Below, piece by piece: positions 1 to 6,587 of a stretch of DNA of 7,304 bases. Source of the stretch: an uncultured Erysipelotrichaceae bacterium (GTDB taxonomy: Bacteria > Bacillota_I > Bacilli_A > RFN20 > CAG-826); contig ONWJ01000099.1 of the NCBI GenBank assembly GCA_900321535.1, positions 1 to 7,304 of the forward strand, in the 5' to 3' direction. The notes beneath the pieces are model-generated. The model saw nothing but the letters and a program-made list of their open reading frames with translations, was not told the origin of the DNA and ran no database searches. Position 1 is the stretch's first letter, and every line of letters begins with the position of its first letter. A program made the position numbers and the translations under genes.

Positions 1-640
1 CGCCGACGATGGTGAAGAAGGAGCAGCTGGCGAAGACAGGAAGCGACATCGGCAAAATGATGCGGAAGAATAACTGGATGTTGTTGACCCCGTCAACCTG
101 CGCGGCTTCAATCGTCTCTTTGGGCAAGTTCTCAAAGAAGGACTTATAAAGAAGCATGTTGAAGATGTTGTTGATCGAAAGCAAAACGATGCCCCAAATC
201 GTGCCTCTGACGCCTAAGGTCTGCAACATGAATAAGGTTGGGACGATGCCCGCACCAAATAACATGGTGATGACGAAGAAGGTTAAAACGATCTTCTTAA
301 ACGGCAAGTCTTCTTTTGAAAGCGGATAAGCCGCAAGCGCCATCAAAACGTTGGAAAGCACGGTGATGACTAAGGTCATAATCGCCGAATTACCTAACGA
401 TGACCAGAATGTCGGGTATTCAAAGAGGATGTACTGGAAATAACGCATCGTGAACCCTTGTGGGATAAAGGTGACGAAAGCGTTGGAATATTCATCTGAG
501 AATGCAAAAGCGAACAAATTCAAAAGAGGGATGACGATCAACAAAGTGAGGACGAACAAAATCACATGGATGGTCACCACGAAGACACGATCCCTGGTTG
601 GGGATTTGATGGTCTTTTTCATGCGGATCTTGCGTACCAT
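1..640 (-). CDS. ABC sugar-importer permease, second subunit (LplC/YtcP type), 3' end missing
   Basis: Inner-membrane permease of a binding-protein-dependent ABC importer (BPD_transp_1 family). 213 residues are visible and the frame is open to the window edge; relatives have roughly 290-300 residues, so about 80 are missing. A hydrophobic segment spans about residues 19-41, followed by several more. The ATPase-contact EAA loop is clear at about 178-197: EAAQVDGVNN followed by IQLFFRIILP, with the conserved EAA, DG and LP. A segment reading FGAGIVPTLFMLQTLG (about 130-147) is also typical of this subunit. The chosen ATG (640-638) comes one base after the stop of the upstream permease, and AGGGGG at 656-651 is a ribosome site 10 bases away. 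An in-frame ATG six codons later lacks such a site. It would pair with the upstream permease as a heterodimer. The family call is secure; the sugar specificity is inferred. Confidence 0.93.
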   Translation of the reverse strand, partial: MVRKIRMKKTIKSPTRDRVFVVTIHVILFVLTLLIVIPLLNLFAFAFSDEYSNAFVTFIPQGFTMRYFQYILFEYPTFWSSLGNSAIMTLVITVLSNVLMALAAYPLSKEDLPFKKIVLTFFVITMLFGAGIVPTLFMLQTLGVRGTIWGIVLLSINNIFNMLLYKSFFENLPKETIEAAQVDGVNNIQLFFRIILPMSLPVFASCSFFTIVG

Positions 641-641
641 A

Positions 642-1643
642 TCACCAAAGCCCCCTGTTGAGGAATTTACGGCAGATCTTGTTGCCACCGAGCATGAAGA
701 TCAAGGAAACGGTGGAGTTGAATAAGCCAAGCGCCGTGGCAAACGCGTACTGGCCGTTTTGACGTAATGCGACGTAGTAGAGGTAGTAATCAAGCGTCGT
801 CTCATGTTCAACGAAGTAGGGGTTCCAGTTGGCCAAGAGGTTGATTTCCTCGAAGCCGCAGGAAAGGATGTAAGTGATGTTCATGATGAACATGAGGGCG
901 ATGATGGAGAAGATGCTTGGAAGCGTGAGGTGAACGATTTGCTTCACTTTGCTCGCCCCGTCAAGTTCAGCCGCCTCATAGTAGGACTTATCGATGGACA
1001 TGATCGCGGTGTAGTACATGATGCAGTTCCATCCAGTCCCTTTCCAGGCGTCGAAGAAGATGGCGAAGAACTTAAATAAGTTCCGGCCTTCCCCAAACAA
1101 ATCGGCGGAGAAATAATTCACTTGGGCGCCGAAAAGGTTGTTGAGAACGCCGTTTTGCAAGCGGAAGAAGTTCTGCCAAATACCAACGACGGTTGGCCAA
1201 GAGAGGAAGTTCGGCAGACAGAAGATAATCAAGAATAGTTTAGCTAGGGTCTGCGATTTTACCTCAGAGAGCATAATCGCCAGGATAATCGGAAGCGGGA
1301 AGACGAAAACGAGTTTGATCAAGTTGATGACCAAGGTGTTTTTAAGCGCCAAGAAGAAAGCTTCCGAGTTATCGCCGAAGATCTTGGTGAATTGAACAGT
1401 CGACCAATTCGGCACGAACAACTCAACAAGCGGTGGATTAATCGCAGGGTTATAACTGGTTTTGAAGGCTGCCAGCAAAAAGATCAGCGGGACATAGCCA
1501 AAGAACAGCGCTAAAGCGGCGGCTGGCAAAACGAACCAATAGATGGAGCCGTATTTCTTCAGCTTCGTCCAGGTGCGGTGCCAGTAACCGGTGCGCCGGA
1601 TTCTAGCGGCCTCTTTTTTGCGGTAGCTTTTCGTCAATGTCAT
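642..1643 (-). CDS. ABC sugar-importer permease, first subunit (LplB/YtcQ-operon type)
   Basis: Integral membrane permease of a carbohydrate-type ABC importer, 333 residues, close to the usual 300-330 for LplB-like subunits. A strongly basic cytoplasmic N-terminus (about residues 5-31) is followed by about six hydrophobic segments near 34-58, 98-125, 133-155, 190-215, 244-262 and 303-320. The EAA loop that docks on the ATPase lies at about 223-242, reading EAAELDGASK and ending in LTLP. The start is ATG at 1643-1641, which overlaps the stop of the binding-protein gene as ATGA. AAGGAAG at 1659-1653 is a ribosome site nine bases upstream. A longer reading from 1688 is possible but would overlap the upstream gene by 49 bases without a good ribosome site. 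Expected partners are the next permease and an ATPase not seen here. The substrate is probably an oligosaccharide, by family only. Confidence 0.95.
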   Translation of the reverse strand: MTLTKSYRKKEAARIRRTGYWHRTWTKLKKYGSIYWFVLPAAALALFFGYVPLIFLLAAFKTSYNPAINPPLVELFVPNWSTVQFTKIFGDNSEAFFLALKNTLVINLIKLVFVFPLPIILAIMLSEVKSQTLAKLFLIIFCLPNFLSWPTVVGIWQNFFRLQNGVLNNLFGAQVNYFSADLFGEGRNLFKFFAIFFDAWKGTGWNCIMYYTAIMSIDKSYYEAAELDGASKVKQIVHLTLPSIFSIIALMFIMNITYILSCGFEEINLLANWNPYFVEHETTLDYYLYYVALRQNGQYAFATALGLFNSTVSLIFMLGGNKICRKFLNRGLW

Positions 1644-3325
1644 TTGGTTTTGCTTCCTTGATACCAGCCATTGAGTTCGGCTTCGCATTTGGAGTAGTAA
1701 CGGGATTGATAATCGGATTTGGCCTTTTCGATCGTCGCTTCGTATTTATCGGTGGCGACGTTGATGCAATATTGGGCCTGGGTGATGACGTAGTTTTGAG
1801 CTTCGAGGTCAACGGACGCGAATTGCGGCAATACTGGATGGAATCCAAGGTCAGAAAGAATCAATCTCGAAGCGTCTTCTTTGCCGTTTTCATCCACGAT
1901 GAGAACGTTCCACGCATCGAAACCATTCTCCGCCACTGGCCACCAGACACGGGCGACATCGCAGTTGACGGAAGTCTGGAATTGGCTCATGCCCGAGATA
2001 TCTTCAAGGAAACGATCGGTCGTCTTGACGTATTTCTCGTTGCCAGAGGTGGTGTTGAGTTTGACGCCGTCTTTATCGTCTTTGGTGGTATAGGAATAAT
2101 GGGTCCCTTCTTCACCGGCGATCATGAGGATGGTGCAATCTTCGGTATTTCTTCTAGAAATCCAGTCGATGATATAAGCGGCACGGCTCGCGCAGGCGAC
2201 TGGAACGACGCAATAATAGCCAACGCCGCGGCTATCGCGGTGCATGCCTTTTTCTTGGACAGGGCTGCCAAAGGCGCCGTCGCCCTTAAGATCGATATTC
2301 CAGCCAAGTAAGCCGTCTTCTTTGTATGGGACGCGCTTTTCTTCGCCATAGACATAGGCTCTCTTTTGGGAGTTGGTGATCATGTTTTCGGGGAATCCGC
2401 GATACGATTTCACCAAGGAATTACGGCAACTGGTGACGTTCCAATAGGAGCCAACGTAAACAGAGCACTTCTGAGAAACGAAGTTGTTCATGCAGTTGGC
2501 CTCGTTTTGAGAGACCCAGTCTCCAGCGATGTAGCCTGCGTTGAGAAGGCCATTCATGTATTTGAGGTACGTCTTCATGCGCGAAGACATGAGCATGTTC
2601 TGCAACTTGCCTTGGTCATCTTCATACCACTGAGAAGGAACGCCGAATGCGTTGCAGATGGGATTGCTATTTGGAATATTGCCATTGATGCCGAAAGGAT
2701 AATAAGAGGCATCAGAACCAAAATGCTCTTTTAGCTTCTTCAATGCGGTATCAAATTCTGTGATGGTGGTAGGAATATGGGCGATGCCGACTGCTTTTAA
2801 GTGGTCGGTATTCCAAATCAATGCCTGGTTTGCCATCGCGGTGTGGCCGATTTCAGGAATGGCGTAGATGCGGCCATTATAAGAGACGGCCTCCCATTGC
2901 TCTTTGGTGTAGAGGTCTTTCCATTTCCTTCCGCTTGCATCGACCACGCGATTGCCATATTTCTCGATGACATCGGTAAGGTCAGTGAAATAACCGGAGG
3001 TGACATAATTGTTGAACACGGTGCCCGTGATCTTCATCATGTCAATCTTCTCTTTGGTGACTAAGAAATTGTTGACCTCGGTATCGGCGAAGGCAGCGAA
3101 TTGATTGTAATCGACATTATAGGTCGTGTATTTCTCAATCGCTCTGCCAAGCCAGCCTTCTCTGACTTTGGCGTTAGAAGTGCCGAAGTTCGGGAAGAAA
3201 GCGCGAACGACGATATCATCGTGTTTTTCGACATCGATGTTGAGGTCCGCATTCGGGTTGATCGCGCCGCAAGAAGTGGCGACGATGCTTAATGAGGCGA
3301 AGATGGGCAGCAATTTCCTTTTCAT
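1640..3325 (-). CDS. Extracellular solute-binding lipoprotein of a carbohydrate ABC importer (LplA/YtcQ-like)
   Basis: Substrate-capture subunit of the importer, anchored outside the membrane by a lipid. It has 561 residues, in the size range of the large LplA/YtcQ group. Residues 1-19 form a signal peptide (KRK, hydrophobic core, then VATSC) with Cys19 as the likely lipidated residue; Ala at -3 is a weaker lipobox than usual. Family features follow: an early strand IVVRAFF (38-44), GYFTDLTDVIEKYG (111-124), NGRIYAIP (150-157), and the hinge-side pattern IWNTDHLKAVGI followed by PTTITEFDTALKKLKE (170-200). The start ATG has a strong ribosome site, AAGGAGGAAG, at 3340-3331. The gene begins 24 bases after the upstream lipoprotein gene and its stop overlaps the permease start, so all are co-transcribed. 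A solute-binding protein is near certain. An oligosaccharide ligand is inferred from family and context, and the exact sugar is unknown. Confidence 0.93.
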   Translation of the reverse strand: MKRKLLPIFASLSIVATSCGAINPNADLNIDVEKHDDIVVRAFFPNFGTSNAKVREGWLGRAIEKYTTYNVDYNQFAAFADTEVNNFLVTKEKIDMMKITGTVFNNYVTSGYFTDLTDVIEKYGNRVVDASGRKWKDLYTKEQWEAVSYNGRIYAIPEIGHTAMANQALIWNTDHLKAVGIAHIPTTITEFDTALKKLKEHFGSDASYYPFGINGNIPNSNPICNAFGVPSQWYEDDQGKLQNMLMSSRMKTYLKYMNGLLNAGYIAGDWVSQNEANCMNNFVSQKCSVYVGSYWNVTSCRNSLVKSYRGFPENMITNSQKRAYVYGEEKRVPYKEDGLLGWNIDLKGDGAFGSPVQEKGMHRDSRGVGYYCVVPVACASRAAYIIDWISRRNTEDCTILMIAGEEGTHYSYTTKDDKDGVKLNTTSGNEKYVKTTDRFLEDISGMSQFQTSVNCDVARVWWPVAENGFDAWNVLIVDENGKEDASRLILSDLGFHPVLPQFASVDLEAQNYVITQAQYCINVATDKYEATIEKAKSDYQSRYYSKCEAELNGWYQGSKTK

Positions 3326-3330
3326 GTGTT

Positions 3331-3340
3331 CTTCCTCCTT
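3331..3340 (-). promoter_or_regulatory. Strong ribosome binding site of the solute-binding protein gene
   Basis: AAGGAGGAAG on the minus strand lies five bases before the ATG at 3325. It is the closest match to the anti-Shine-Dalgarno consensus in the operon. This fits the usual need for more binding protein than permease, although no promoter or hairpin is seen in the 24-base gap. Confidence 0.8.
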
Positions 3341-3349
3341 GAAGGATGA

Positions 3350-4825
3350 TTAGATATTGGAGTTGTAATCGACGGAATAAGAGATGTATTTCTGGTCTTT
3401 CTCGTAAGCGACCCCGCTGGCATAGGTTCCAGCATCTTCGTGAGTGCCAAATTCATGCGAGGAGCAGAAAGCGCCTTGCGAGTAGCCTTCTTTATAGACG
3501 TCTTCGTCTGGGAAGAAGGGGATGCGTTCTAGACTTGCATCGCGATAGGCTTCGATGTCATTGGCCTTTGCAGGATCATCCAAGGTACGGGTCAAAAGGA
3601 TATTGTCAAAGACAACATTTTCTAGTTTTGCTCCGCAATCCCAGTTCCAGACTGCGCTGGTGACCGGGCAATAGCTCGCTGCGATCAGGGCTCTACCATA
3701 GGCTTTGCCGGTGTTATCGTCAGAAGTATGGGTATCGGTGAAGCTTTGGGTCACGCCTGTGCGCATATTCGTGATATTGAGCGTCCATCCGTTATCCATC
3801 GCGAAGGCTTCAAAATGGAGATCGTCAAATCCGGAGCATTCTTGGGTCTCCGGGTTAAAATGAGTCGAATAGGTAACGGTTTTATCTTGATAAACGTAGA
3901 ATCTTGCATCACGTTCGATGCCCGATGTGCCGGCAGGATGATAAGTGGAGGAGCAGTTCCTCACCATCTTCCAATCGCAACGCTTTGAGCCAGCGTTGTA
4001 GATGCCAATGAGACCAAGGTCTGCGTTAAGTCCGCGAGCGAGGTTTACGAAGATATAGGCATTCCATCCATGGCCATCTTGGGTTGGACGATAGACGGTT
4101 TCGGAAAGGTGAACGTCGCATGTTGCATAGGAGAAGCCGTTGATGGCTCCATCCCCGCCTTTGGAGTACATGTAGTTATAGGCTCCAGCGAATGTTTCAA
4201 GCTGACGTTCGCTGACGGTGAGGTTCTCGGTCATATCATCGCGGCCAAGGTAGTAATAATCGGTCGCTTGGCCGTTGATGGCGTAGCTTTCCGGATGAGA
4301 TAAGATGTATTTTTTGGATTTGGTTTCAGTGGTTGCCCCGACATAATCGTGGCCGTCGAAGACATAGACATCGCTCTTTTTGCCGCGTTTAAAGATCTGA
4401 ACGAAGTTCGCGTCCTGAACTTGGCAGATCTTCTTGGAGGTGGAGTTGGTGCCTGCGATGCGGATGGCTTCGTACATATTGTCATAGACGTTAGGCAATC
4501 CGCTGGCGGCGGCGCCATTCTCATTGTAGTTAATGACCGCAGGATCACCCTTATCATCTAAGATCGAGAATGGGCCAGATAGTTCGATTGCCTTAGAATT
4601 CTCGTCGACTTCGGTGATGATGAGTGGGTTGCTTCTAGAATAGGAAACGACTTCCTCAGTGGTAGCTTCGCTTGATTCGACGGAGGCCACGGAAGAGGTT
4701 CCCTCGCTAGAAGTGGTAGCCGCGGAAGACGATAGAATCGATGAGACTTCTGGGTTGCCACTGCCGCAAGAAGCGAGCAAAGACGCAGAGAACAAAAGGA
4801 TGATGTGTTTGCTGCTTCGACGCAT
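3350..4825 (-). CDS. Surface lipoprotein, function unknown; paralogue of the 528-residue lipoprotein upstream
   Basis: Not a family I can name. The protein has 491 residues. Residues 1-20 are a lipoprotein signal peptide with lipobox LASC and Cys20 as the lipid site. A Ser/Thr/Ala/Glu-rich linker follows (about 21-64), then a folded region rich in alternating hydrophobic and polar stretches, suggesting a beta-sandwich. GAKLENVVFDNILLTR (398-413) looks like the closing strand of LamG/concanavalin-like sugar-binding domains, which is only a resemblance. It matches the upstream lipoprotein at several places: MYEAI (117-121), IFKRGKKSDVYVF (144-156), DVHLSETVYRPT (237-248) and DCGAKLENVV (396-405). 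No hydrolase catalytic motif is recognised. The start ATG is four bases after the upstream stop, and its ribosome site AGGGGA (4839-4834) lies inside the last codons of that gene, indicating coupled translation. An accessory glycan-binding role is inferred from the importer next door. Confidence 0.9.
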   Translation of the reverse strand: MRRSSKHIILLFSASLLASCGSGNPEVSSILSSSAATTSSEGTSSVASVESSEATTEEVVSYSRSNPLIITEVDENSKAIELSGPFSILDDKGDPAVINYNENGAAASGLPNVYDNMYEAIRIAGTNSTSKKICQVQDANFVQIFKRGKKSDVYVFDGHDYVGATTETKSKKYILSHPESYAINGQATDYYYLGRDDMTENLTVSERQLETFAGAYNYMYSKGGDGAINGFSYATCDVHLSETVYRPTQDGHGWNAYIFVNLARGLNADLGLIGIYNAGSKRCDWKMVRNCSSTYHPAGTSGIERDARFYVYQDKTVTYSTHFNPETQECSGFDDLHFEAFAMDNGWTLNITNMRTGVTQSFTDTHTSDDNTGKAYGRALIAASYCPVTSAVWNWDCGAKLENVVFDNILLTRTLDDPAKANDIEAYRDASLERIPFFPDEDVYKEGYSQGAFCSSHEFGTHEDAGTYASGVAYEKDQKYISYSVDYNSNI

Positions 4826-4829
4826 ATGC

Positions 4830-6416
4830 TTATTCCCCTATGATGCGTTCAATGGCGCGATAGCCATCGATTTGAGAGATCAATTCTTGCTGGACGACGT
4901 GGAGTTCGCGCCAAGAAGCGTAAGCGGTGAGGAATTCGTCGTTGGTTTCATCGGCGTTGTCTGGAATCATAGCGATGAGTTCCTCGACATCAACGACCTC
5001 TTCGGTTCTTGTGACTTCTGGAACAACGGCTTCAAAGGAGATGTTCCAGGTATCCTTATTCGCGTTGTCTTCAAGGTATTTAATCGCATTGACGTTATCG
5101 ATGATGACTTCGGTGTCAGCGTCGTTTTCATAGCCCTTTAAGGAGTAGAGCAAATCGTAGGTTTTGCCAGCTTCGCAGCACATTGGTGCGTCGCCTTTAT
5201 AGATATCATCGTTAAGGCCTTCTCTAACCGAGCCTTTGCCTTCGGAAACGACGATGTTCTTCAAATAAGCGCCGCATTGGAAGTCAGGGGTCATGGATTC
5301 TTCGTCGAAATCATCCGTTCTCGGCTCCATATCGAGTGAGATGGCGAAGCGATGAGTGCCGCGCATGGTCATTTGAGACATCTCGTAGTTGCGGGTGACG
5401 GTTTTCTTAACCTCTCCGCTTTGAAGCAATTCAATCTTCAAATCATTGGAGACAGCGTCTTCGGCATCGTCATAAACCTGGCTGAGGGAGAAACGCACAT
5501 CATATGGGGTGACCCATTCTTGTTTGGTGTTATCCCAGGTGGAGGTCATGATGACTTCGTCTTCTTCTGTAAGAGACTTGAAATCGGATTGGGTTTCGCC
5601 TTGGAAGTATCTCCATTCGCCGGTTTCTTCATCCATTCGAAGACCTTGGCTGGACCAGTTATAGGAGTCGGTGGTGGACATGACCAAGGTTGGAACCGAT
5701 TTCTGAAGTTCAGAATAAGATGGACGAATTTGGGATTTGGATAATTCAACGGTGTAGGTTGAATCCTGAATGCCAGTGAAGGCATGTGGGTTATAACGGA
5801 CGGAAGCATCTAATAGAGGGAGTCTATTCCATGCTTGGGTGGTCGCATTCTCATGACCCATGAGCTGGTATGGCTGATAGGTTTGGCTTGCATAACCAGA
5901 GGAAGCGACGACGCGGGTATATCTCTCGCCTTTGAAGAATTCCACATCACCCATGGTGAATGTGTAGAATCCATCGAGGACGTTGCCGTCTTTGTAATAA
6001 TGCCAGAGATCGTAGCTGGCTTTGAACTTTTTGAACAATGGGGTGCGTTCTTTGTCACCCGTGAGGTAGACAAATGATCCAGGATCTTCTTCGTCGAGAA
6101 CATAGTTGATGGCTTCATACATGGATTTGAATCCATCGATGGTCTCAAGCTCTTCCACCTCGTCTTTGGCGTTCATGGTCGCCGAAACGACGGAATAAGC
6201 TTCTTTTCTTGGGTCTTTCTTCTCGATCTTTGGCCCTTCTTGGCTGGTAGCTGCTGCGCTAGAAGCGGAAGAAGCGGCAGGCTGAGAGGAAGCGGCGGTG
6301 GAAGACTGTTCCTGCGTGGTTTTGGATTCCTCGGTCGGGGTGTTCTGGCCGCCGCAAGAGGCGAGTAATCCAACAACCATCATGCTGGAAAAGGCGAAAA
6401 AGAGATGTTTCTTCAT
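4830..6416 (-). CDS. Surface lipoprotein, function unknown; first gene of the importer operon
   Basis: Unrecognised family, 528 residues. The signal peptide ends in lipobox LASC with Cys21 as the lipid site. A low-complexity Ser/Ala/Thr/Gln linker runs to about residue 60 and would hold the folded part away from the membrane. The body (about 75-445) has alternating strand-like patterns. Landmarks shared with the downstream lipoprotein are MYEAI (99-103), LFKKFKASYDLW (127-138), TVELSKSQIRPS (222-233) and QCGAYLKNIVV (380-390). A cysteine pair, MCCEAG, lies at 412-417. The C-terminal part (about 470-528) is charged and probably helical, and the paralogue lacks it. The start is supported by AAAGGAG at 6429-6423, six bases before the ATG. 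It is the first gene after the terminator and candidate promoter, so it probably heads the operon. No enzyme motif is recognised; a binding or scaffolding role in substrate capture is inferred. Confidence 0.9.
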   Translation of the reverse strand: MKKHLFFAFSSMMVVGLLASCGGQNTPTEESKTTQEQSSTAASSQPAASSASSAAATSQEGPKIEKKDPRKEAYSVVSATMNAKDEVEELETIDGFKSMYEAINYVLDEEDPGSFVYLTGDKERTPLFKKFKASYDLWHYYKDGNVLDGFYTFTMGDVEFFKGERYTRVVASSGYASQTYQPYQLMGHENATTQAWNRLPLLDASVRYNPHAFTGIQDSTYTVELSKSQIRPSYSELQKSVPTLVMSTTDSYNWSSQGLRMDEETGEWRYFQGETQSDFKSLTEEDEVIMTSTWDNTKQEWVTPYDVRFSLSQVYDDAEDAVSNDLKIELLQSGEVKKTVTRNYEMSQMTMRGTHRFAISLDMEPRTDDFDEESMTPDFQCGAYLKNIVVSEGKGSVREGLNDDIYKGDAPMCCEAGKTYDLLYSLKGYENDADTEVIIDNVNAIKYLEDNANKDTWNISFEAVVPEVTRTEEVVDVEELIAMIPDNADETNDEFLTAYASWRELHVVQQELISQIDGYRAIERIIGE

Positions 6417-6471
6417 AAGGGACTCCTTTGACGTTGATATTCTAGGCCAATCCCAAAACGATTTCTTTCTT

Positions 6472-6489
6472 TACGCGTATATATGCGTA
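6472..6489. promoter_or_regulatory. Candidate operator: 18-bp imperfect palindrome on the -10 region
   Basis: The plus strand reads TACGCGTATATATGCGTA. Outer arms TACGC/GCGTA and the centre TATATA are perfectly symmetric, with one mismatched pair between them, so 16 of 18 bases fit two-fold symmetry. It covers the candidate -10 box, where a bound dimer would block transcription. A LacI-family or similar sugar-responsive repressor is plausible in this context, but no regulator gene is in view. Confidence 0.45.
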
Positions 6490-6504
6490 TGAATGATACA
6501 TCAA
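6476..6504 (-). promoter_or_regulatory. Candidate promoter of the lipoprotein-importer operon
   Basis: On the minus strand TTGATG (6504-6499) resembles a -35 box. After 17 bases, TATACG (6481-6476) could be the -10, within an alternating TATATACG stretch. Both match the consensus at only four of six positions. The position suits an operon start: after the terminator of the upstream gene and about 60 bases before the first ATG. TAGAAT at about 6445-6440 is a better -10 alone but has no acceptable -35. Confidence 0.4.
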
Positions 6505-6519
6505 TCCTAATATTTGGAT
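6504..6519. promoter_or_regulatory. Second imperfect palindrome upstream of the operon promoter
   Basis: The plus strand reads ATCCTAATATTTGGAT, with 14 of 16 bases symmetric. It lies just upstream of, and touches, the candidate -35 box. Its centre is 31 bases (about three helix turns) from the centre of the palindrome on the -10. The arm sequences differ, so it would suit a different regulator, or it may be chance in an AT-rich stretch. Confidence 0.25.
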
Positions 6520-6540
6520 ATTTTCTTAAAAATCGCATTA

Positions 6541-6570
6541 AGAAAAGGCCGCCCTTTCGAGCAGCCTTCT
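6541..6570 (-). terminator. Rho-independent terminator of the upstream partial gene
   Basis: On the minus strand AAGGCTGCTC (6568-6559), loop GAAA (6558-6555) and GGGCGGCCTT (6554-6545) form a ten-pair stem with two G-U pairs and a GNRA tetraloop, followed by TTCTTAA. The stem begins about 20 bases after the stop codon at 6588. It separates the upstream gene from the operon. The U-tract is short and broken by a C, so termination may be incomplete. Confidence 0.85.
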
Positions 6571-6587
6571 AGAGGATAGATGAGGAA

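Noticed and set aside
1644..1688. An upstream ATG giving the first permease 15 extra residues
   Set aside because: It would overlap the binding-protein gene by 49 bases and lacks a ribosome site, while the ATG at 1643 has AAGGAAG at proper spacing and a typical ATGA junction.
1637..2311. A 224-codon open frame on the plus strand inside the binding-protein gene
   Set aside because: It is fully antisense to a gene with clear family motifs, has no ribosome site, and its residue pattern is that of a complement-frame shadow.
4680..4790. Low-complexity Ser/Thr/Ala codons at the start of the lipoprotein genes as possible DNA repeats
   Set aside because: They encode the usual flexible linker after a lipidated cysteine; codons vary and there is no regular repeat unit at DNA level.
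4659..5141. A 160-codon plus-strand open frame crossing the junction of the two lipoprotein genes
   Set aside because: It overlaps both well-supported minus-strand genes, has no ribosome site, and reads as the complement of their codons.
5352..5744. A 130-codon plus-strand open frame inside the first lipoprotein gene
   Set aside because: It is antisense to a gene with good start, signal peptide and operon context; no independent support.
6419..6454. Possible leader hairpin pairing GGGATT with AGTCCC next to the ribosome site of the first lipoprotein gene
   Set aside because: Only six pairs including a G-U, with a 24-base loop; too weak to propose a riboswitch or attenuator.
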